From Rhodobacterales bacterium 52_120_T64 (lineage in GTDB: Bacteria; Pseudomonadota; Alphaproteobacteria; Rhodobacterales; Rhodobacteraceae), in the NCBI GenBank assembly GCA_002162875.1, contig MABA01000001.1, positions 1 to 63,625 of the forward strand: a stretch of DNA of 63,625 nt. Reading direction: 5' to 3'. The notes beneath the pieces were generated by a model that was not told where the DNA came from, made no database searches, and saw only the letters and a list, made by a program, of their open reading frames with translations. This document shows, in pieces, positions 37,462-48,087 of the stretch. Every line of letters starts with the position of its first letter. Within the stretch, counting starts at the first letter, position 1. A program made the translations under genes and the position numbers.

Positions 37462-38514
37462 TTGAATCGCGAAATAACACTGGTTCTGGACACACGCTTT
37501 CCTGGCGGCACGTCGTCTGCTGTCGCTAGAGAGCTATTCGCTCTTTCACAATTCGCACGCGTGAAAGTTGTTGGAATTCATTCTCAAATGTTTAAAGGAC
37601 AAGATGACAATCCAAAGTTGAAAACCGTAATGGACGAACTTGGGATCACGCCGGAATACAATCCAGAAGCGATCACTTCCGACACGATAGTCATACATAA
37701 TCCTTCATTCCTGAAGTTTAATGAATCTTTGCATACGCGTTTCATCTGTAATCGCCTTATCGCCGTTGCACATGAGAATTTCCTCCGCCCAAACGGTGAA
37801 GAAAGTTTCGACGTTTCCAAGTGCCTTTCACTGATTTCCCAAAATACGTTAGCCCGTCAATTTTTTCTGGCCCCAGTTTCTGGATACAATAGAGGTACAG
37901 TAGAACGCTGGTCTAAAACCTCCGATGTAAATTGGAAGATTGCCGATTTTGACTGGTTTAACATTTGTGATTTTGAAATGTGCGAACCGACATCCAATCC
38001 TACAGATCGCCGTGGGAGGCACTCTCGTGCAGGGTTTGAAAAGTTCCCTAATAACGAAACCATGCTACTCCTTTTCCCACAAGCTGCCGACTACTGCGGT
38101 ATGCTAGGGGCTGACAGTTTGATCGCTGATTCAAAGCATCCAAAGCACTGGGATCTTTATAAATTTCAGGAAGTTTCGGTGTCGAGCTTTCTAGAAAAAA
38201 TAGACTTTTTCGTATACTATACGCATCCAAACCTTCAAGAGAGTTTTGGACGCGTCATAGCAGAGGCAATCGCTGCCGGAAAAGTTGTTATCACCGACTC
38301 GTTGACTGCACAAACTTTCGGATCTGCCGTTATTGCATCGCCACCGGAAGATGTAGACGCGATTATTCACCGATTTATTGGGGATCCACAGGCGTATCAA
38401 GATCACGTCAGAAACGCGCAAGCCGCACTAGAGCGCTTCTCAGCTGAACAATTCATTTCAACAATAGAGAATGCGTTAAACAAACCGATAGAGGTAGAAA
38501 TTGATTTTATGTGA
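37462..38514 (+). CDS. Glycosyltransferase, GT-B (family 4-like)
   Basis: A 350-residue protein from TTG 37462. The N-terminal half opens ITLVLDTRFPGGTSSAVARE, similar to the acceptor-side loop of GT4 enzymes. The C-terminal half carries the nucleotide-sugar motif ESFGRVIAEAIAAGKVVITDS (about 264-284), with the conserved Glu pair. The sugar is unknown. The end overlaps the next glycosyltransferase start by 14 bases, so these act together. Confidence 0.75.
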   Translation: MNREITLVLDTRFPGGTSSAVARELFALSQFARVKVVGIHSQMFKGQDDNPKLKTVMDELGITPEYNPEAITSDTIVIHNPSFLKFNESLHTRFICNRLIAVAHENFLRPNGEESFDVSKCLSLISQNTLARQFFLAPVSGYNRGTVERWSKTSDVNWKIADFDWFNICDFEMCEPTSNPTDRRGRHSRAGFEKFPNNETMLLLFPQAADYCGMLGADSLIADSKHPKHWDLYKFQEVSVSSFLEKIDFFVYYTHPNLQESFGRVIAEAIAAGKVVITDSLTAQTFGSAVIASPPEDVDAIIHRFIGDPQAYQDHVRNAQAALERFSAEQFISTIENALNKPIEVEIDFM

Positions 38515-40552
38515 ACATGGTAGCGCTACACCCGAGGCAACTGAGGCGATGTTGATTTTTGTAAGTCAAATGAATGCCGCAGGACAGGAAATAAAAATTA
38601 ATGCCGACAGTATCAAACAACCCTTACATCGAAACCTTCAATACGAAATAGCCCCCTATCTGTGCGATGTGCAAAGTAACCGAATATCGAAACTCGTAAT
38701 TCTTGGGGCTGATACCCTTAATAATGACAAGTTAGCTGATTTTCGTCGACTGAACATTCAACCTGAAACCCCAATTTACGCAGTAGGAAACTTCGAAAAG
38801 ACGCAAACTAGAATTTCAGTGCTGTCGCGACTTTCCTATGTGTTAGGTAAAGACCCTGAGTTGATTGATCTCTCTACCTCAACTGAATTTTCGGGTGGTG
38901 CTATTCCTGCACTCGGTGTTCCAGTACCAATAAACAACAAAAAGCGAACCCGTATTATGTTGTTGGCACCAGACCTTGAAGACGAGCGTCTCATTGATGG
39001 GGTATATTCATTTAGTTTGTCGCGGAAATTCGATACGATAATCGTTACCAACGGCAGGTCAAAAGAACTATGGCAAAAAAAATACGGGTTAGATTGCGAT
39101 ATTTTCTATTATGGAGAGCTACCTCCGGAAGATTTGTCAGCAAAAGCCGATATTTGCGTTTTAGTATCTGATGTAAAAAATAATATTCGCGCAAAAACCA
39201 TTTTTTATAATCTTGTCGCTTCCGGCGCGGCCGTCGTCGACTGCGTCCAATATAATTCTGATGGGAAATATGAAGAATTTGCAGTTCGTGGACCAACAGA
39301 TATCGGTCATTTGTCTGGCTTTTTAACACAAGAAATTCTCCCAAACACCGAGGGATTGGGAGAAATTTCGCGAAATTCCAAATTGGCACACGAAATTAGT
39401 GCTGATCGATTCTTGGAACGATTGCAGATCAGCCCGCCGGAAGTAAAAATTACCACCAGACCGAGAGCCGATTGTCGGGTTTTGGTTGTTCCAACCAATG
39501 GGGTCGGGCTCGGTCATGCACAAAGATGCTCACTTGTGGCTGCAGAACTATCGCCTACAACCGTGGCAAGTTTTGCAGCATTCCCGAGTTGCCTACCCAT
39601 GCTCAATCGCTACGGTTTTGACGGAATTCCATTGGTTAGCCGCTCCAAACTTCATGCGGATCCCCACGCCAACGATCTACTTAATTACCAGCGGATGTAT
39701 TCGGCGGCTGATGACCATGATTTGTTAGTTTTTGACGGCGGGTACGTTTTTGATTCGATTTTCCGAACTATTGCAAAACACAAAATGCGTGGCGTTTGGA
39801 TACGAAGGGGGCTTTGGCAGCCTGGCCAAAATAATTCCGTTGCGTTGGACCGTGAAAAAATATTCGATCGTGTAATTGTCCCAATGGAAGCTTTCGAAGA
39901 ATTGAATCACAACTATTCACGTGGCACTCGCTTAAAAACTGTGGGGCCTATCGTACAGCGCCCGGAAGCCAAAATATTTGACCGAGAGAAGCTACGCGAG
40001 CGCCTTCGCCAGCGATTTGAAAGCGATTTCACACACCTCACGATTACGATGTTGGGCGGTGGCGTTGCCGCCGATCGAACAGCGCAAATTCAGGCAATTT
40101 GTGCCGGGATGGAAAAACGGGATGATACTTTAAATTTGGTGGTAACCTGGCCGACAGCACGAGTAGATCCCGGATGGTTTTGCTGGGAAAACTCTCGGGT
40201 TGTCAGAACTCATCACGCGAGTCAGCTGGTTTCTGCATGTGATCTGTTCATTAGCGCAGTGGGATACAACTCTTTTCACGAAGCTATGTACAACAAGGTT
40301 CCTTCTATTTTCATCCCTCAGATGGCCGCGTACATGGATGATCAGCGTGCTCGCGCCGAAGCCGCCGCGGAGCGCGGAGCAGCTATTCTTGTTGAACCGG
40401 CCCAAATGGCGTCTTTAGTCCGGGAGATCAACTTGTGCCTTGATAACGCAAAAGCAGACGAAGTCCGAAGGGTTTTAGATAATCTTGAATTACCGGAAAC
40501 GGGAAATATAGCGGCAGCCAAATATATAGAGGAGATTGCCCATGACCGATGA
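38501..40552 (+). CDS. Large two-part glycosyltransferase with MurG-like C-terminal half
   Basis: The 683-residue protein starts with TTG 38501 after GAGG. Residues about 1-310 form a Rossmann-like region of unknown type. Residues about 325-683 resemble GT28/MurG- or PseG-type enzymes: GVGLGHAQR at 334-342, TMLGGGVAADRT, and SAVGYNSFHEAMYNKVPSIFIP with MDDQ..RA, which bind a nucleotide sugar. The donor and acceptor are unknown. The length is well above simple MurG-like enzymes because of the N-terminal half. Confidence 0.75.
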   Translation: MILCEHGSATPEATEAMLIFVSQMNAAGQEIKINADSIKQPLHRNLQYEIAPYLCDVQSNRISKLVILGADTLNNDKLADFRRLNIQPETPIYAVGNFEKTQTRISVLSRLSYVLGKDPELIDLSTSTEFSGGAIPALGVPVPINNKKRTRIMLLAPDLEDERLIDGVYSFSLSRKFDTIIVTNGRSKELWQKKYGLDCDIFYYGELPPEDLSAKADICVLVSDVKNNIRAKTIFYNLVASGAAVVDCVQYNSDGKYEEFAVRGPTDIGHLSGFLTQEILPNTEGLGEISRNSKLAHEISADRFLERLQISPPEVKITTRPRADCRVLVVPTNGVGLGHAQRCSLVAAELSPTTVASFAAFPSCLPMLNRYGFDGIPLVSRSKLHADPHANDLLNYQRMYSAADDHDLLVFDGGYVFDSIFRTIAKHKMRGVWIRRGLWQPGQNNSVALDREKIFDRVIVPMEAFEELNHNYSRGTRLKTVGPIVQRPEAKIFDREKLRERLRQRFESDFTHLTITMLGGGVAADRTAQIQAICAGMEKRDDTLNLVVTWPTARVDPGWFCWENSRVVRTHHASQLVSACDLFISAVGYNSFHEAMYNKVPSIFIPQMAAYMDDQRARAEAAAERGAAILVEPAQMASLVREINLCLDNAKADEVRRVLDNLELPETGNIAAAKYIEEIAHDR

Positions 40553-40949
40553 TGACTGGTCAATGATTATCACTAAGATAATCCCGCAAAATGCTGAGCC
40601 AATAGACGATATTTTAGAAGATTTCGATGTACGGCGTACCTCGGATGGTGCATGCATACTTCCTGACAACGGCTGGTACTCCGGTCAAAAAGCCTTCCAG
40701 GATCCCTCGACTGTATGCATTGGAGTCCGTGTAGACGGCGATAATATCGATACAAGCGATTTGTCTATGAAGTTGGCTACTATGGCACTTGAAAAAGAAG
40801 TTGTGCCGATAATTTTTTCCAGAGGGGACTACGCAGGAATGGAAAAATTCGGATTTCGTGTTGAAAAAATCTCTGGGAAAACTGAAGCAGAACGGCAGTT
40901 ATGTGAAGAGCAACTAAAGCATTTTTGGAACATGTCTGTGGTAATTTAG
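40542..40949 (+). CDS. Small protein linked to the large glycosyltransferase, unknown function
   Basis: A 135-residue protein from ATG 40542 with AGAGGAG eight bases before it, overlapping the previous gene by 11 bases. It is acidic, has no membrane segment and contains an alternating beta-alpha pattern (VVPIIFSRGDYAGMEKFGFRVEKI in pieces). No family recognised. Tight coupling suggests a partner or regulator of the upstream glycosyltransferases. Confidence 0.65.
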   Translation: MTDDDWSMIITKIIPQNAEPIDDILEDFDVRRTSDGACILPDNGWYSGQKAFQDPSTVCIGVRVDGDNIDTSDLSMKLATMALEKEVVPIIFSRGDYAGMEKFGFRVEKISGKTEAERQLCEEQLKHFWNMSVVI

Positions 40950-41416
40950 TTGCACGGCTTGACGTTATCGCTAGCTATTCACCGGATCTTGGAAAGATTT
41001 GAGCAGAGAGCTGGCTGCTAAATAAATGCCGTGGACGAAGTCGTTGGAAAACCAATAAATCCTTGAAAGGCGAGGCGTTTTTCCTCGTCACAGAGGAAGT
41101 AAATAAGAAGCGCTCTTTCCACTCGGTTCTAAGTATCGGTCAAGGTGCCGGCTTTTTGGTATTGCTTCTGCTTTCAATATAGAATTTGCGCTCAGGTTTG
41201 AATTTGAGTTGGACCGGTTCGAATATCTTGCTTTAATAACACAAGTGTTTAGTCGGCTGCGTGTGTTGTGGTGCTTTTGTCCAATACCTAAACTAAAAAC
41301 TAGGGGTTATTCAAACTGCTCAAACGGCAAGTGGCAAAAGTTTGTTCGATGTTCGTTGAATATTCTGCGTATATTGTCCAACGATTCATTTTGATTAATC
41401 AAAAGGTAATATTAGA
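40950..41416. other. Intergenic region before the polymerase/ligase gene
   Basis: The 467 bases carry no supported gene. A hairpin GGCGAGG-CGTTTTT-CCTCGTC lies at 41069-41089, but it has no T-tract after it. A short plus-strand frame at 41209-41394 shows nothing recognisable. Confidence 0.5.
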
Positions 41417-42745
41417 TTGTCCATTTTAGAAAAAAACGAAACCAGACCATCTGTTGTAGTCGATCCCAACAAGCCAAACCTATTCCATAAGCCTAATCGG
41501 GCCGTCCTGGTTTCCATCGCCAGCGTTGCACTGTTACCGCTGATCTTGGGTTTCGCATTCATCCAGCTTGACATCGTTAATGGGGGATCTTTGCGACCAG
41601 TGGTTTTTGAAATTTCGTGGTTATTTCTCGCATTTTTGATAATTTCGACATCGATCGGTACGGGGGCGCCAGTAATTAGAGAGGCCAAATTTCTACCACC
41701 TACCTATTTAGCTGTATTTCTACTTTTCGCCTGCATCGAATTTCACACAGTGGTGTTCGTTGCACCAAGCGCCAAGATGGCAAGTTATTTCTTAGGTATT
41801 GCTTTTACAGCCATACTCCTTGGACTGGCGGCCGCAGCATTGAGACGACGGATAGGCGATACGTTCATTGCTTTTGTAGCTTGGGCTCTTTTTTTAGCGA
41901 TGCTGTTGCACGCTCCTTCTTGGCTGTGGCTCTATTCACTAGAGAGCCAAAACCCCGACTTTGATTGGCGGAGCCAATTACCGGGCTACCCTGGATTGCG
42001 AATGTACGGTTATTCTGTAGAGGCAGGAATTGCCGCCGGGTTAGGATTGTTTTTCTTATCCGAAGGTCAAGAAAAGAAGAGGCGCATGTGGTTAACAATC
42101 GGGGTAACAGTACTTTGGATGTTATTGTTCTGGGGTGGCGGACGTGGGGCCTATTTTTCACTTTTTGCGACCATTATTCTTGTGTGTTTGGTTGTCCCAA
42201 AATTCGCAAGAAAGATGTGGCTATTTTGCATTGCAACGGTCTCGTGTGGCGCTGGACTGTCACTGCTGTTACCCAATCCAGGGGGGTCATATGGATTTAA
42301 GCGCGGGGTCGAGCGAACTTTAAACTCAAGTTCGCTTAACGAAATTTCTACCGAACGCGTTACGGTTTGGGTGGATGCATACGGAATTTTCCTTGAACGC
42401 CCATTCTTTGGCCATGGTGCTGCTCAATATCCGCGTCTCACCCAATATCCCGAACTCGCCGTGCTAGAGCAAACTCATAATATTCTGCTTGAATCACTCG
42501 TGTCCTTTGGTGTTATAGGTACGGTAGCCCTGATATACCTGCTCGGAAAAATCTGGCTGACTGCATTGCTCAGTCTTCGCGACGTCCGTTCAGCTGCAAC
42601 GATTCCGATGGTCCTCGTGGCCACGACTCTTTTGACCCATGGGTTTTTTTCAGGAACATTTTTTCACATACATTCGATGTTTATAATCGCCCTATCGCTG
42701 GGGGTTTTATTGCTCAGCATAAATGCTGAACAGCCGACCAGTTAG
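41417..42745 (+). CDS. O-antigen polymerase/ligase family membrane protein (Wzy/WaaL-like)
   Basis: A 442-residue protein with about 11-12 membrane helices. A large loop holds the Wzy_C-type features: GGGRGAYFSL, then GFKRGVERTLNSSS, RVTVWVDAYGIFLERPFFGHG and QTHNILLESLVSFG with the conserved His. Such proteins polymerise lipid-linked repeat units or ligate O-antigen to a lipid. The two cannot be separated from sequence. The start is TTG 41417 with AAGGT upstream. Confidence 0.85.
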   Translation: MSILEKNETRPSVVVDPNKPNLFHKPNRAVLVSIASVALLPLILGFAFIQLDIVNGGSLRPVVFEISWLFLAFLIISTSIGTGAPVIREAKFLPPTYLAVFLLFACIEFHTVVFVAPSAKMASYFLGIAFTAILLGLAAAALRRRIGDTFIAFVAWALFLAMLLHAPSWLWLYSLESQNPDFDWRSQLPGYPGLRMYGYSVEAGIAAGLGLFFLSEGQEKKRRMWLTIGVTVLWMLLFWGGGRGAYFSLFATIILVCLVVPKFARKMWLFCIATVSCGAGLSLLLPNPGGSYGFKRGVERTLNSSSLNEISTERVTVWVDAYGIFLERPFFGHGAAQYPRLTQYPELAVLEQTHNILLESLVSFGVIGTVALIYLLGKIWLTALLSLRDVRSAATIPMVLVATTLLTHGFFSGTFFHIHSMFIIALSLGVLLLSINAEQPTS

Positions 42746-42849
42746 GCAACATGGCCTCCTTTAAGAGGCGGTCCTCCGTCAATTACTTGGGTTTAGAATT
42801 GTCTATCCTCATAATCCAATGTCCACGCGTAGATCACACACCGAACGGT

Positions 42850-43128
42850 CTATAGCGTGATCCGGAAATCCGTAATCTCGGGGTCAACTTCTGTGTTCTC
42901 CCAAAGAACATTCGTTACGCGGGCGGCGAGCGGTCCTTTCTTTAGAGCGCGCACCATTTCGTCAACGCGTAGGGCAGGGCCGATAATATACGCTTGCACG
43001 GCCCCATCGGGCTCGTTGCGCACCCAGCCGCAAAGCCCGCGACGCTTGGCCTCGGAACGGGTCCAGACGCGAAAGGCTACTCCTTGTACCCGCCCTGTAA
43101 TTCGAGCGTTAATGGCGACAGTGTCCAT
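42850..43128 (-). CDS. acyP: Acylphosphatase
   Basis: The 92-residue protein has the acylphosphatase phosphate-binding loop GRVQGVAFR with Arg20 and the catalytic Asn38 in GWVRNEPDG. It hydrolyses acyl phosphates such as acetyl- or carbamoyl-phosphate. The start ATG 43128 fits family length; a longer frame upstream was rejected. It is a housekeeping gene placed inside the polysaccharide locus. Confidence 0.93.
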   Translation of the reverse strand: MDTVAINARITGRVQGVAFRVWTRSEAKRRGLCGWVRNEPDGAVQAYIIGPALRVDEMVRALKKGPLAARVTNVLWENTEVDPEITDFRITL

Positions 43129-43328
43129 CGATGGACCTATGTGTTGTTTGCAATATTCGCAGCCTACCACAGATACGCAACACGGTGAAAATAGAGACCC
43201 CCGAAAGACTAACAAACTCCTTGATCCCACCCAAATTGGGAATCCCAGCCAGTTTAAGGTAGAATGCATTTTCGGCCAAACATTCTAGGCCGGAAATTCG
43301 TCAAAAAATGTACAAGGGAGTAATTATT

Positions 43329-43664
43329 ATGTCACTTTATATGTTTCAGGCTAGTTACACAGCCCAAGCAATCAAGGCCTTAGTGGATAACCCACAAAAC
43401 CGGGAGGATGCCGCTCGTACCCTTATCGAGGCCGCAGGCGGTAAGCTTCTAAGCATGTATTTCTGTTTCGGGACTTCGGATGTCGTGGCGATCATCGAGG
43501 CGCCGGACGACAAAGCCATGGCTTCATGTTCATTGGCAATCGGCGCATCGGGGGCCTTTTCCAGCGGATCAACGACCAGTCTTATGACCGCCGCCGACGC
43601 GAAGGATGCGATGCGGGCAGCCCAAGACATCGCCGCCGTTTATACGCCGCCACCGGTTAACTAA
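43329..43664 (+). CDS. GYD domain protein
   Basis: A 111-residue protein with the dimeric alpha-beta barrel pattern of GYD proteins: MSLYMFQASYTAQAIKALV, GGKLLSMYFCFGTSDVVAIIEAPDD and a C-terminal MTAADAKDAMRAA, cited here in parts. Function unknown. AAGGGAG at 43315-43321 supports ATG 43329 over the ATG at 43308. Confidence 0.85.
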   Translation: MSLYMFQASYTAQAIKALVDNPQNREDAARTLIEAAGGKLLSMYFCFGTSDVVAIIEAPDDKAMASCSLAIGASGAFSSGSTTSLMTAADAKDAMRAAQDIAAVYTPPPVN

Positions 43665-43685
43665 AATAGTGCTCGCCGCTTGAGT

Positions 43686-44132
43686 TTAGACCTTTTGGGT
43701 CAAAAATATCCCGGCGAGCATCAACCCAATACCGCCAACCCGCGCCATTGTTAATGGTGTCACCTGCGCCCCGAACAGGCCGAAATGGTCTATCAGGGCG
43801 GCCGAGATTATTTGGCCGACCAAAACAAAGAACACCGCATTACCGACACCAAATTTTGGCGCGATCCAGGTGATCGATAGCACATAAAACGCAACTAGAA
43901 ACCCGGCCAAAAACAGATGGGGCGGGGCTGTTCTAATGTTGCTAAACCCATGTGCCCCGGTCAGGAGAAAAACTACCAGTGCTGATAAAGACGCGACCGC
44001 AAACAGGCACATTGCGGCTGCCGCCGGATTGCCAAGCCGAACCCCCAAAGCGGAGTTAAGCCCAGCCAACACCGGAATGCCAATTCCAGCGGTCAACATT
44101 ATGGCGGCATATCGCATTGTTTCACTGGTCAT
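43686..44132 (-). CDS. YdcZ-type (DUF606) DMT family membrane protein
   Basis: The 148-residue, five-helix protein has the DUF606 features AGLNSALGVRLGNP, FLVAFYVLSITWIAPKFG in part and GQIISAALIDHFGLFG. It is a half-size member of the drug/metabolite transporter superfamily and probably works as a dimer. Substrate unknown. With acyP and the GYD gene it forms an ordinary chromosomal islet inside the glycan locus. Confidence 0.88.
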   Translation of the reverse strand: MTSETMRYAAIMLTAGIGIPVLAGLNSALGVRLGNPAAAAMCLFAVASLSALVVFLLTGAHGFSNIRTAPPHLFLAGFLVAFYVLSITWIAPKFGVGNAVFFVLVGQIISAALIDHFGLFGAQVTPLTMARVGGIGLMLAGIFLTQKV

Positions 44133-44449
44133 TTGTTGTTTCTCCGGGGTTGGTGAGCAAGCTGAATCTAGGGCTATGCAAATTCTTTATATTCACAATT
44201 GATCGAGCGATAGCCTTTCAGTGAAAACCTGCGGGTTTGCTCAAGTCAATGCTCTAGGTGGCCGATACTCGGCGTTACCGCTCAACTTCATGTAAGCCAA
44301 GTATTATTGCAGAAATGGTGCGCAGAATTCTGTATTGCCACGTTCTCTGTTGACTAATATTCTCGAAGACGACCAATATGTTTGGTATACAGCAAATATT
44401 CATATTTTAGCTCTGCGGTTCTGTCCATTTTTGAAAGCGAAAATTACAA
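44133..44449. other. Promoter region of the gmd operon
   Basis: The 317 bases contain no gene. No JUMPstart/ops element was found. The stretch just before gmd is A+T-rich, as expected for a promoter, but no boxes can be assigned safely. Confidence 0.45.
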
Positions 44450-45577
44450 ATGCCTAATCCCAAAACAGCCCTCATCACTGGTGTAACCGGTCAAGATGGC
44501 TCTTATCTTGCGGAATTTTTGTTGGAGAAGGGATACGAGGTGCACGGAATTAAACGCCGGGCTTCGTCTTTTAATACGCAACGCGTTGATCATATCTATC
44601 AGGATCCACATGTCGCGAATTCAAACTTTATTTTGCACTATGGTGATCTCTCGGATTCCTCGAATCTAACGCGGATTATTCAGGAAGTGCAGCCAGACGA
44701 GGTCTACAACCTTGCAGCACAATCCCATGTAGCGGTGAGCTTTGAATCTCCTGAGTACACAGCGGACGTGGATGCGCTCGGAACGTTGCGGATTCTGGAA
44801 GCTATTCGCCTACTTGGGTTGGAAAAGAAGACCAAGTTTTATCAGGCATCCACGTCGGAGCTTTACGGGCTTGTGCAAGAAACGCCACAAACTGAAACGA
44901 CCCCGTTTTACCCGCGCTCCCCTTACGCCGTGGCGAAAATGTATGCCTACTGGATTACGGTTAACTATCGTGAAGCCTACGGGATGTATGCCTGCAACGG
45001 GATTTTGTTTAACCACGAGTCCCCGCGTCGCGGCGAGACTTTCGTGACCCGCAAAATCACCCGTGGTTTGGCCAATATCTCGCATGGGGCAGAGGATTGT
45101 CTATATTTGGGTAATCTTGATGCGCTGCGCGATTGGGGACATGCGAAGGACTATGTGCGCATGCAATGGATGATGCTGCAACAAGATGTACCGGACGATT
45201 TCGTCATCGCGACGGGCGCTCAGTATTCTGTGCGTGATTTTATACGCTGGTCTGCAGCGGAGCTTGGTATCAGCCTTCGTTTTGAAGGGGAGGGCGTTGA
45301 TGAGGTTGCGATTGTCGCGGCAATCGAGGGCGAGAATGCACCAGCTTTGAGCGTTGGCGATACGGTTGTGCGAGTTGATCCGCGTTACTTCCGACCAACA
45401 GAAGTAGAGACATTGCTGGGCGACCCTTCCAAGGCAAAAGAAAAGCTCGGGTGGGTGCCCGAAATCACGGTTCAAGAGATGTGTGCCGAGATGGTCGTCG
45501 AAGATCTGAAAATTGCCAAACAGCACGCACTGCTTAAGTCGCACGGTTATCAACCAGCCGTGTCAGTTGAGCAGTAG
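44450..45577 (+). CDS. gmd: GDP-mannose 4,6-dehydratase
   Basis: A 375-residue extended SDR with the NADP motif GVTGQDG at 11-17, catalytic STSELYG (Ser/Thr and Glu137) and Tyr159-x3-Lys163, and [16 protein letters not shown]. It converts GDP-D-mannose to GDP-4-keto-6-deoxymannose, the step before GDP-L-fucose. Length is normal. It is followed after 9 bases by fcl and then manC, the standard fucose set. Confidence 0.96.
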   Translation: MPNPKTALITGVTGQDGSYLAEFLLEKGYEVHGIKRRASSFNTQRVDHIYQDPHVANSNFILHYGDLSDSSNLTRIIQEVQPDEVYNLAAQSHVAVSFESPEYTADVDALGTLRILEAIRLLGLEKKTKFYQASTSELYGLVQETPQTETTPFYPRSPYAVAKMYAYWITVNYREAYGMYACNGILFNHESPRRGETFVTRKITRGLANISHGAEDCLYLGNLDALRDWGHAKDYVRMQWMMLQQDVPDDFVIATGAQYSVRDFIRWSAAELGISLRFEGEGVDEVAIVAAIEGENAPALSVGDTVVRVDPRYFRPTEVETLLGDPSKAKEKLGWVPEITVQEMCAEMVVEDLKIAKQHALLKSHGYQPAVSVEQ

Positions 45578-45586
45578 GGTCGGGCG

Positions 45587-46561
45587 ATGACAAAGCGGAT
45601 ATATGTTGCGGGTCACAATGGTATGGTCGGGCGCGCGATTGTACGGAACCTTGAGGCGGATAGTGATTGCGAGATAATCACGCGCAGCCGCTCCGAGCTC
45701 GACTTGCTTTCACAGGCGGACGTACAGGCGTTTTTTAAAAACACGCAAATAGATCAGGTCTATCTGGCGGCGGCAAAGGTCGGTGGCATTCAGGCCAACA
45801 ACAATTTTCCCGCCGAGTTCCTCTATGAAAACCTGATGATTGAAGCGAATATCATTCATTCGGCGCATGTGGCGGGCATTCAAAAGCTGTTGTTTCTTGG
45901 GTCGAGTTGCATCTACCCCAAACACGCGGAGCAGCCAATTCGCGAGGAGGCTCTTTTGACAGGTACGTTGGAGCCAACAAACGAGCCCTACGCAATTGCC
46001 AAAATCGCCGGCATTAAACTTTGCGAGAGCTATAACCGCCAGTACGGGCGGGATTATCGCTCGGTGATGCCAACAAATCTTTATGGCAGCTTTGACAATT
46101 TTCACGCGGAGAACTCACATGTAATTCCAGCGTTGCTGCGTCGTTTCCATGACGCCGTAGAGACTGGTTCTACGGAGATTGTGATTTGGGGCAGCGGCGC
46201 ACAGATGCGCGAATTCCTGCATGTCGATGATATGGCTGCGGCAAGTATTTACGTGATGAATTTGGCTAACGATGTATATTCGGCAGTGACACAGCCAATG
46301 CTCTCGCACATCAATGTCGGAATAGGCGTAGACTGCACAATTCGCGAATTGGCCGAAACGATTGCCACCGTAACCGGATTTAGCGGTTCTTTAGTGTTTG
46401 ACACGCGCAAGCCGGATGGGACGTCTAGGAAACTGTTAAATACCTCGAGGCTAATGTCGCTTGGATGGCGGCCCGAGATAGATTTAAATTCAGGACTGCA
46501 GAAGACTTATGACTGGTTTGTGGAAAACCAAGAAACATTTAGGGGGCAGGTCAATGAATAA
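45587..46561 (+). CDS. fcl: GDP-L-fucose synthase
   Basis: The 324-residue epimerase-reductase has GHNGMVG at 9-15, Ser107 in LGSSCIYP, Tyr135-x3-Lys139 and the conserved [11 protein letters not shown] and PTNLYG. It turns GDP-4-keto-6-deoxymannose into GDP-L-fucose using NADPH. The end overlaps the manC start (ATGAATAA), so it is translated with manC. Confidence 0.96.
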   Translation: MTKRIYVAGHNGMVGRAIVRNLEADSDCEIITRSRSELDLLSQADVQAFFKNTQIDQVYLAAAKVGGIQANNNFPAEFLYENLMIEANIIHSAHVAGIQKLLFLGSSCIYPKHAEQPIREEALLTGTLEPTNEPYAIAKIAGIKLCESYNRQYGRDYRSVMPTNLYGSFDNFHAENSHVIPALLRRFHDAVETGSTEIVIWGSGAQMREFLHVDDMAAASIYVMNLANDVYSAVTQPMLSHINVGIGVDCTIRELAETIATVTGFSGSLVFDTRKPDGTSRKLLNTSRLMSLGWRPEIDLNSGLQKTYDWFVENQETFRGQVNE

Positions 46562-47975
46562 TACACCCGTACAACCGGTAATTCTGGCCGGCGGCTCAGG
46601 CACCCGGCTTTGGCCACTGTCACGCCAACATTACGCCAAACAATATTTGGCGCTGGGTGGAGATAAAACTCTTTTGCAGGAAACCGCAGAACGGTTAGAT
46701 AAACTGCCACATGTACCGCCGCTGATCGTTTGCAACGAGGAAACCCGGTTTTTAGCGGCGGAACAAATGCGGCAGATCGGTCAAGAAGGAGCAAAAATTC
46801 TACTGGAACCGGCAGGGCGCAATACCGCGCCCGCAATTGCTCTTGCAGCGCTGGAGGCAGTTTCTGATGGTGAAGATCCTGTTTTGTTGGTGATGCCAGC
46901 CGACCATAAAGTTACTAATACGAAAGTTTTTATAGACGCAGTCAAAAGCGGGGTAAATCTGTCCGAAGCTGGGCATCTGGTAACGTTCGGAATTGTGCCG
47001 GACAAACCGGAAATTGGGTATGGGTATATCAGACGCGGAACTTCGATAACCGACAGCGAGGCATTTGTCGTTGATAGTTTTGTCGAGAAACCCGAAAGAA
47101 GCACCGCCGAAAGTTACCTGTCGAGCGGTGGGTATTATTGGAACAGCGGAATTTTTATGTTCCGCGCAAGCAAGTATTTAGAGGAGTTGGAAAAGTTCCG
47201 CCCCGATATTCTTGAAGCTTGCCAAAATGCTTTCGCGGCCAAAGAAGAAGACCTGCACTTCCTGCGTTTCAACGAGGCCGTGTTTTTGACCTGTCCGGAC
47301 GAATCCGTTGATTACGCGGTGATGGAAAAAACTAATAGTGCCGTTGTTCTGCCCATCGATGTCGGATGGAGCGATATTGGCTCCTGGTCTTCGCTATGGG
47401 AAGCATCTCCAAAGAATGCGAGCCAAAACTGTGAGGTTGGCGACGTACTAAACCTTGATGGATCAGGAAACTACATCAATGCCGGAAGCCGCCTTGTTGC
47501 GACTATCGGCCTTGAAGACATGGTCGTAGTCGAAACAAAAGACGTAGTTTTAGTTGCACCGAAAAACCGTGTTCAAGATGTTAAGGATATTGTGAAGCAC
47601 CTAAAAGATGAAGGTCGGTCCGAGTACCAACATCACCGGGAGGTCTATCGTCCATGGGGGAAGTACGACTGTGTGGATATAGGTGATCGCTATCAGGTTA
47701 AGCGAATTACAGTTAAGCCGGGTGCTAAACTTTCGGTCCAAAAACACCACCATCGTGCGGAACATTGGGTGGTTGTATCCGGAACTGCGAACGTAACCAA
47801 AGGAGAAGAGACAATTCTTTTGACGGAAAATCAGTCAACCTATATCCCGCTCGGCGAAGTTCACTCTCTCGAAAACCCGGGCAAGGTGCCACTCGAATTG
47901 ATCGAGGTGCAGTCCGGAAGCTATCTGGGTGAGGATGATATCGTGCGATTTGAGGATCGATATGGACGGGATTAA
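46554..47975 (+). CDS. manC: Mannose-1-phosphate guanylyltransferase / mannose-6-phosphate isomerase
   Basis: The 473-residue protein has the nucleotidyltransferase signature [14 protein letters not shown] at 11-24, FVEKP, a linker, and a C-terminal cupin isomerase domain ([26 protein letters not shown]). It supplies GDP-mannose for gmd and fcl. The ATG at 46554 has AGGGGGC before it. A 3' fragment of a second copy lies at 32621-32815. No phosphomannomutase (manB) is visible in the window. Confidence 0.95.
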   Translation: MNNTPVQPVILAGGSGTRLWPLSRQHYAKQYLALGGDKTLLQETAERLDKLPHVPPLIVCNEETRFLAAEQMRQIGQEGAKILLEPAGRNTAPAIALAALEAVSDGEDPVLLVMPADHKVTNTKVFIDAVKSGVNLSEAGHLVTFGIVPDKPEIGYGYIRRGTSITDSEAFVVDSFVEKPERSTAESYLSSGGYYWNSGIFMFRASKYLEELEKFRPDILEACQNAFAAKEEDLHFLRFNEAVFLTCPDESVDYAVMEKTNSAVVLPIDVGWSDIGSWSSLWEASPKNASQNCEVGDVLNLDGSGNYINAGSRLVATIGLEDMVVVETKDVVLVAPKNRVQDVKDIVKHLKDEGRSEYQHHREVYRPWGKYDCVDIGDRYQVKRITVKPGAKLSVQKHHHRAEHWVVVSGTANVTKGEETILLTENQSTYIPLGEVHSLENPGKVPLELIEVQSGSYLGEDDIVRFEDRYGRD

Positions 47976-48087
47976 GTAGTCGGCAGCCTTAATAATGGCT
48001 TGGACATTTTTAGCTATAAAGCTTCCTGCCTCGCTCGACATCAGAGTATTTGGATTGGCTGGGGTCTAGAAAAGGGACTATCAAAGT

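Noticed and set aside
41069-41089. Hairpin GGCGAGG/CCTCGTC in the 40.9-41.4 kb gap
   Set aside because: It is not followed by a T-tract and is not next to a gene end, so it is not called a terminator.
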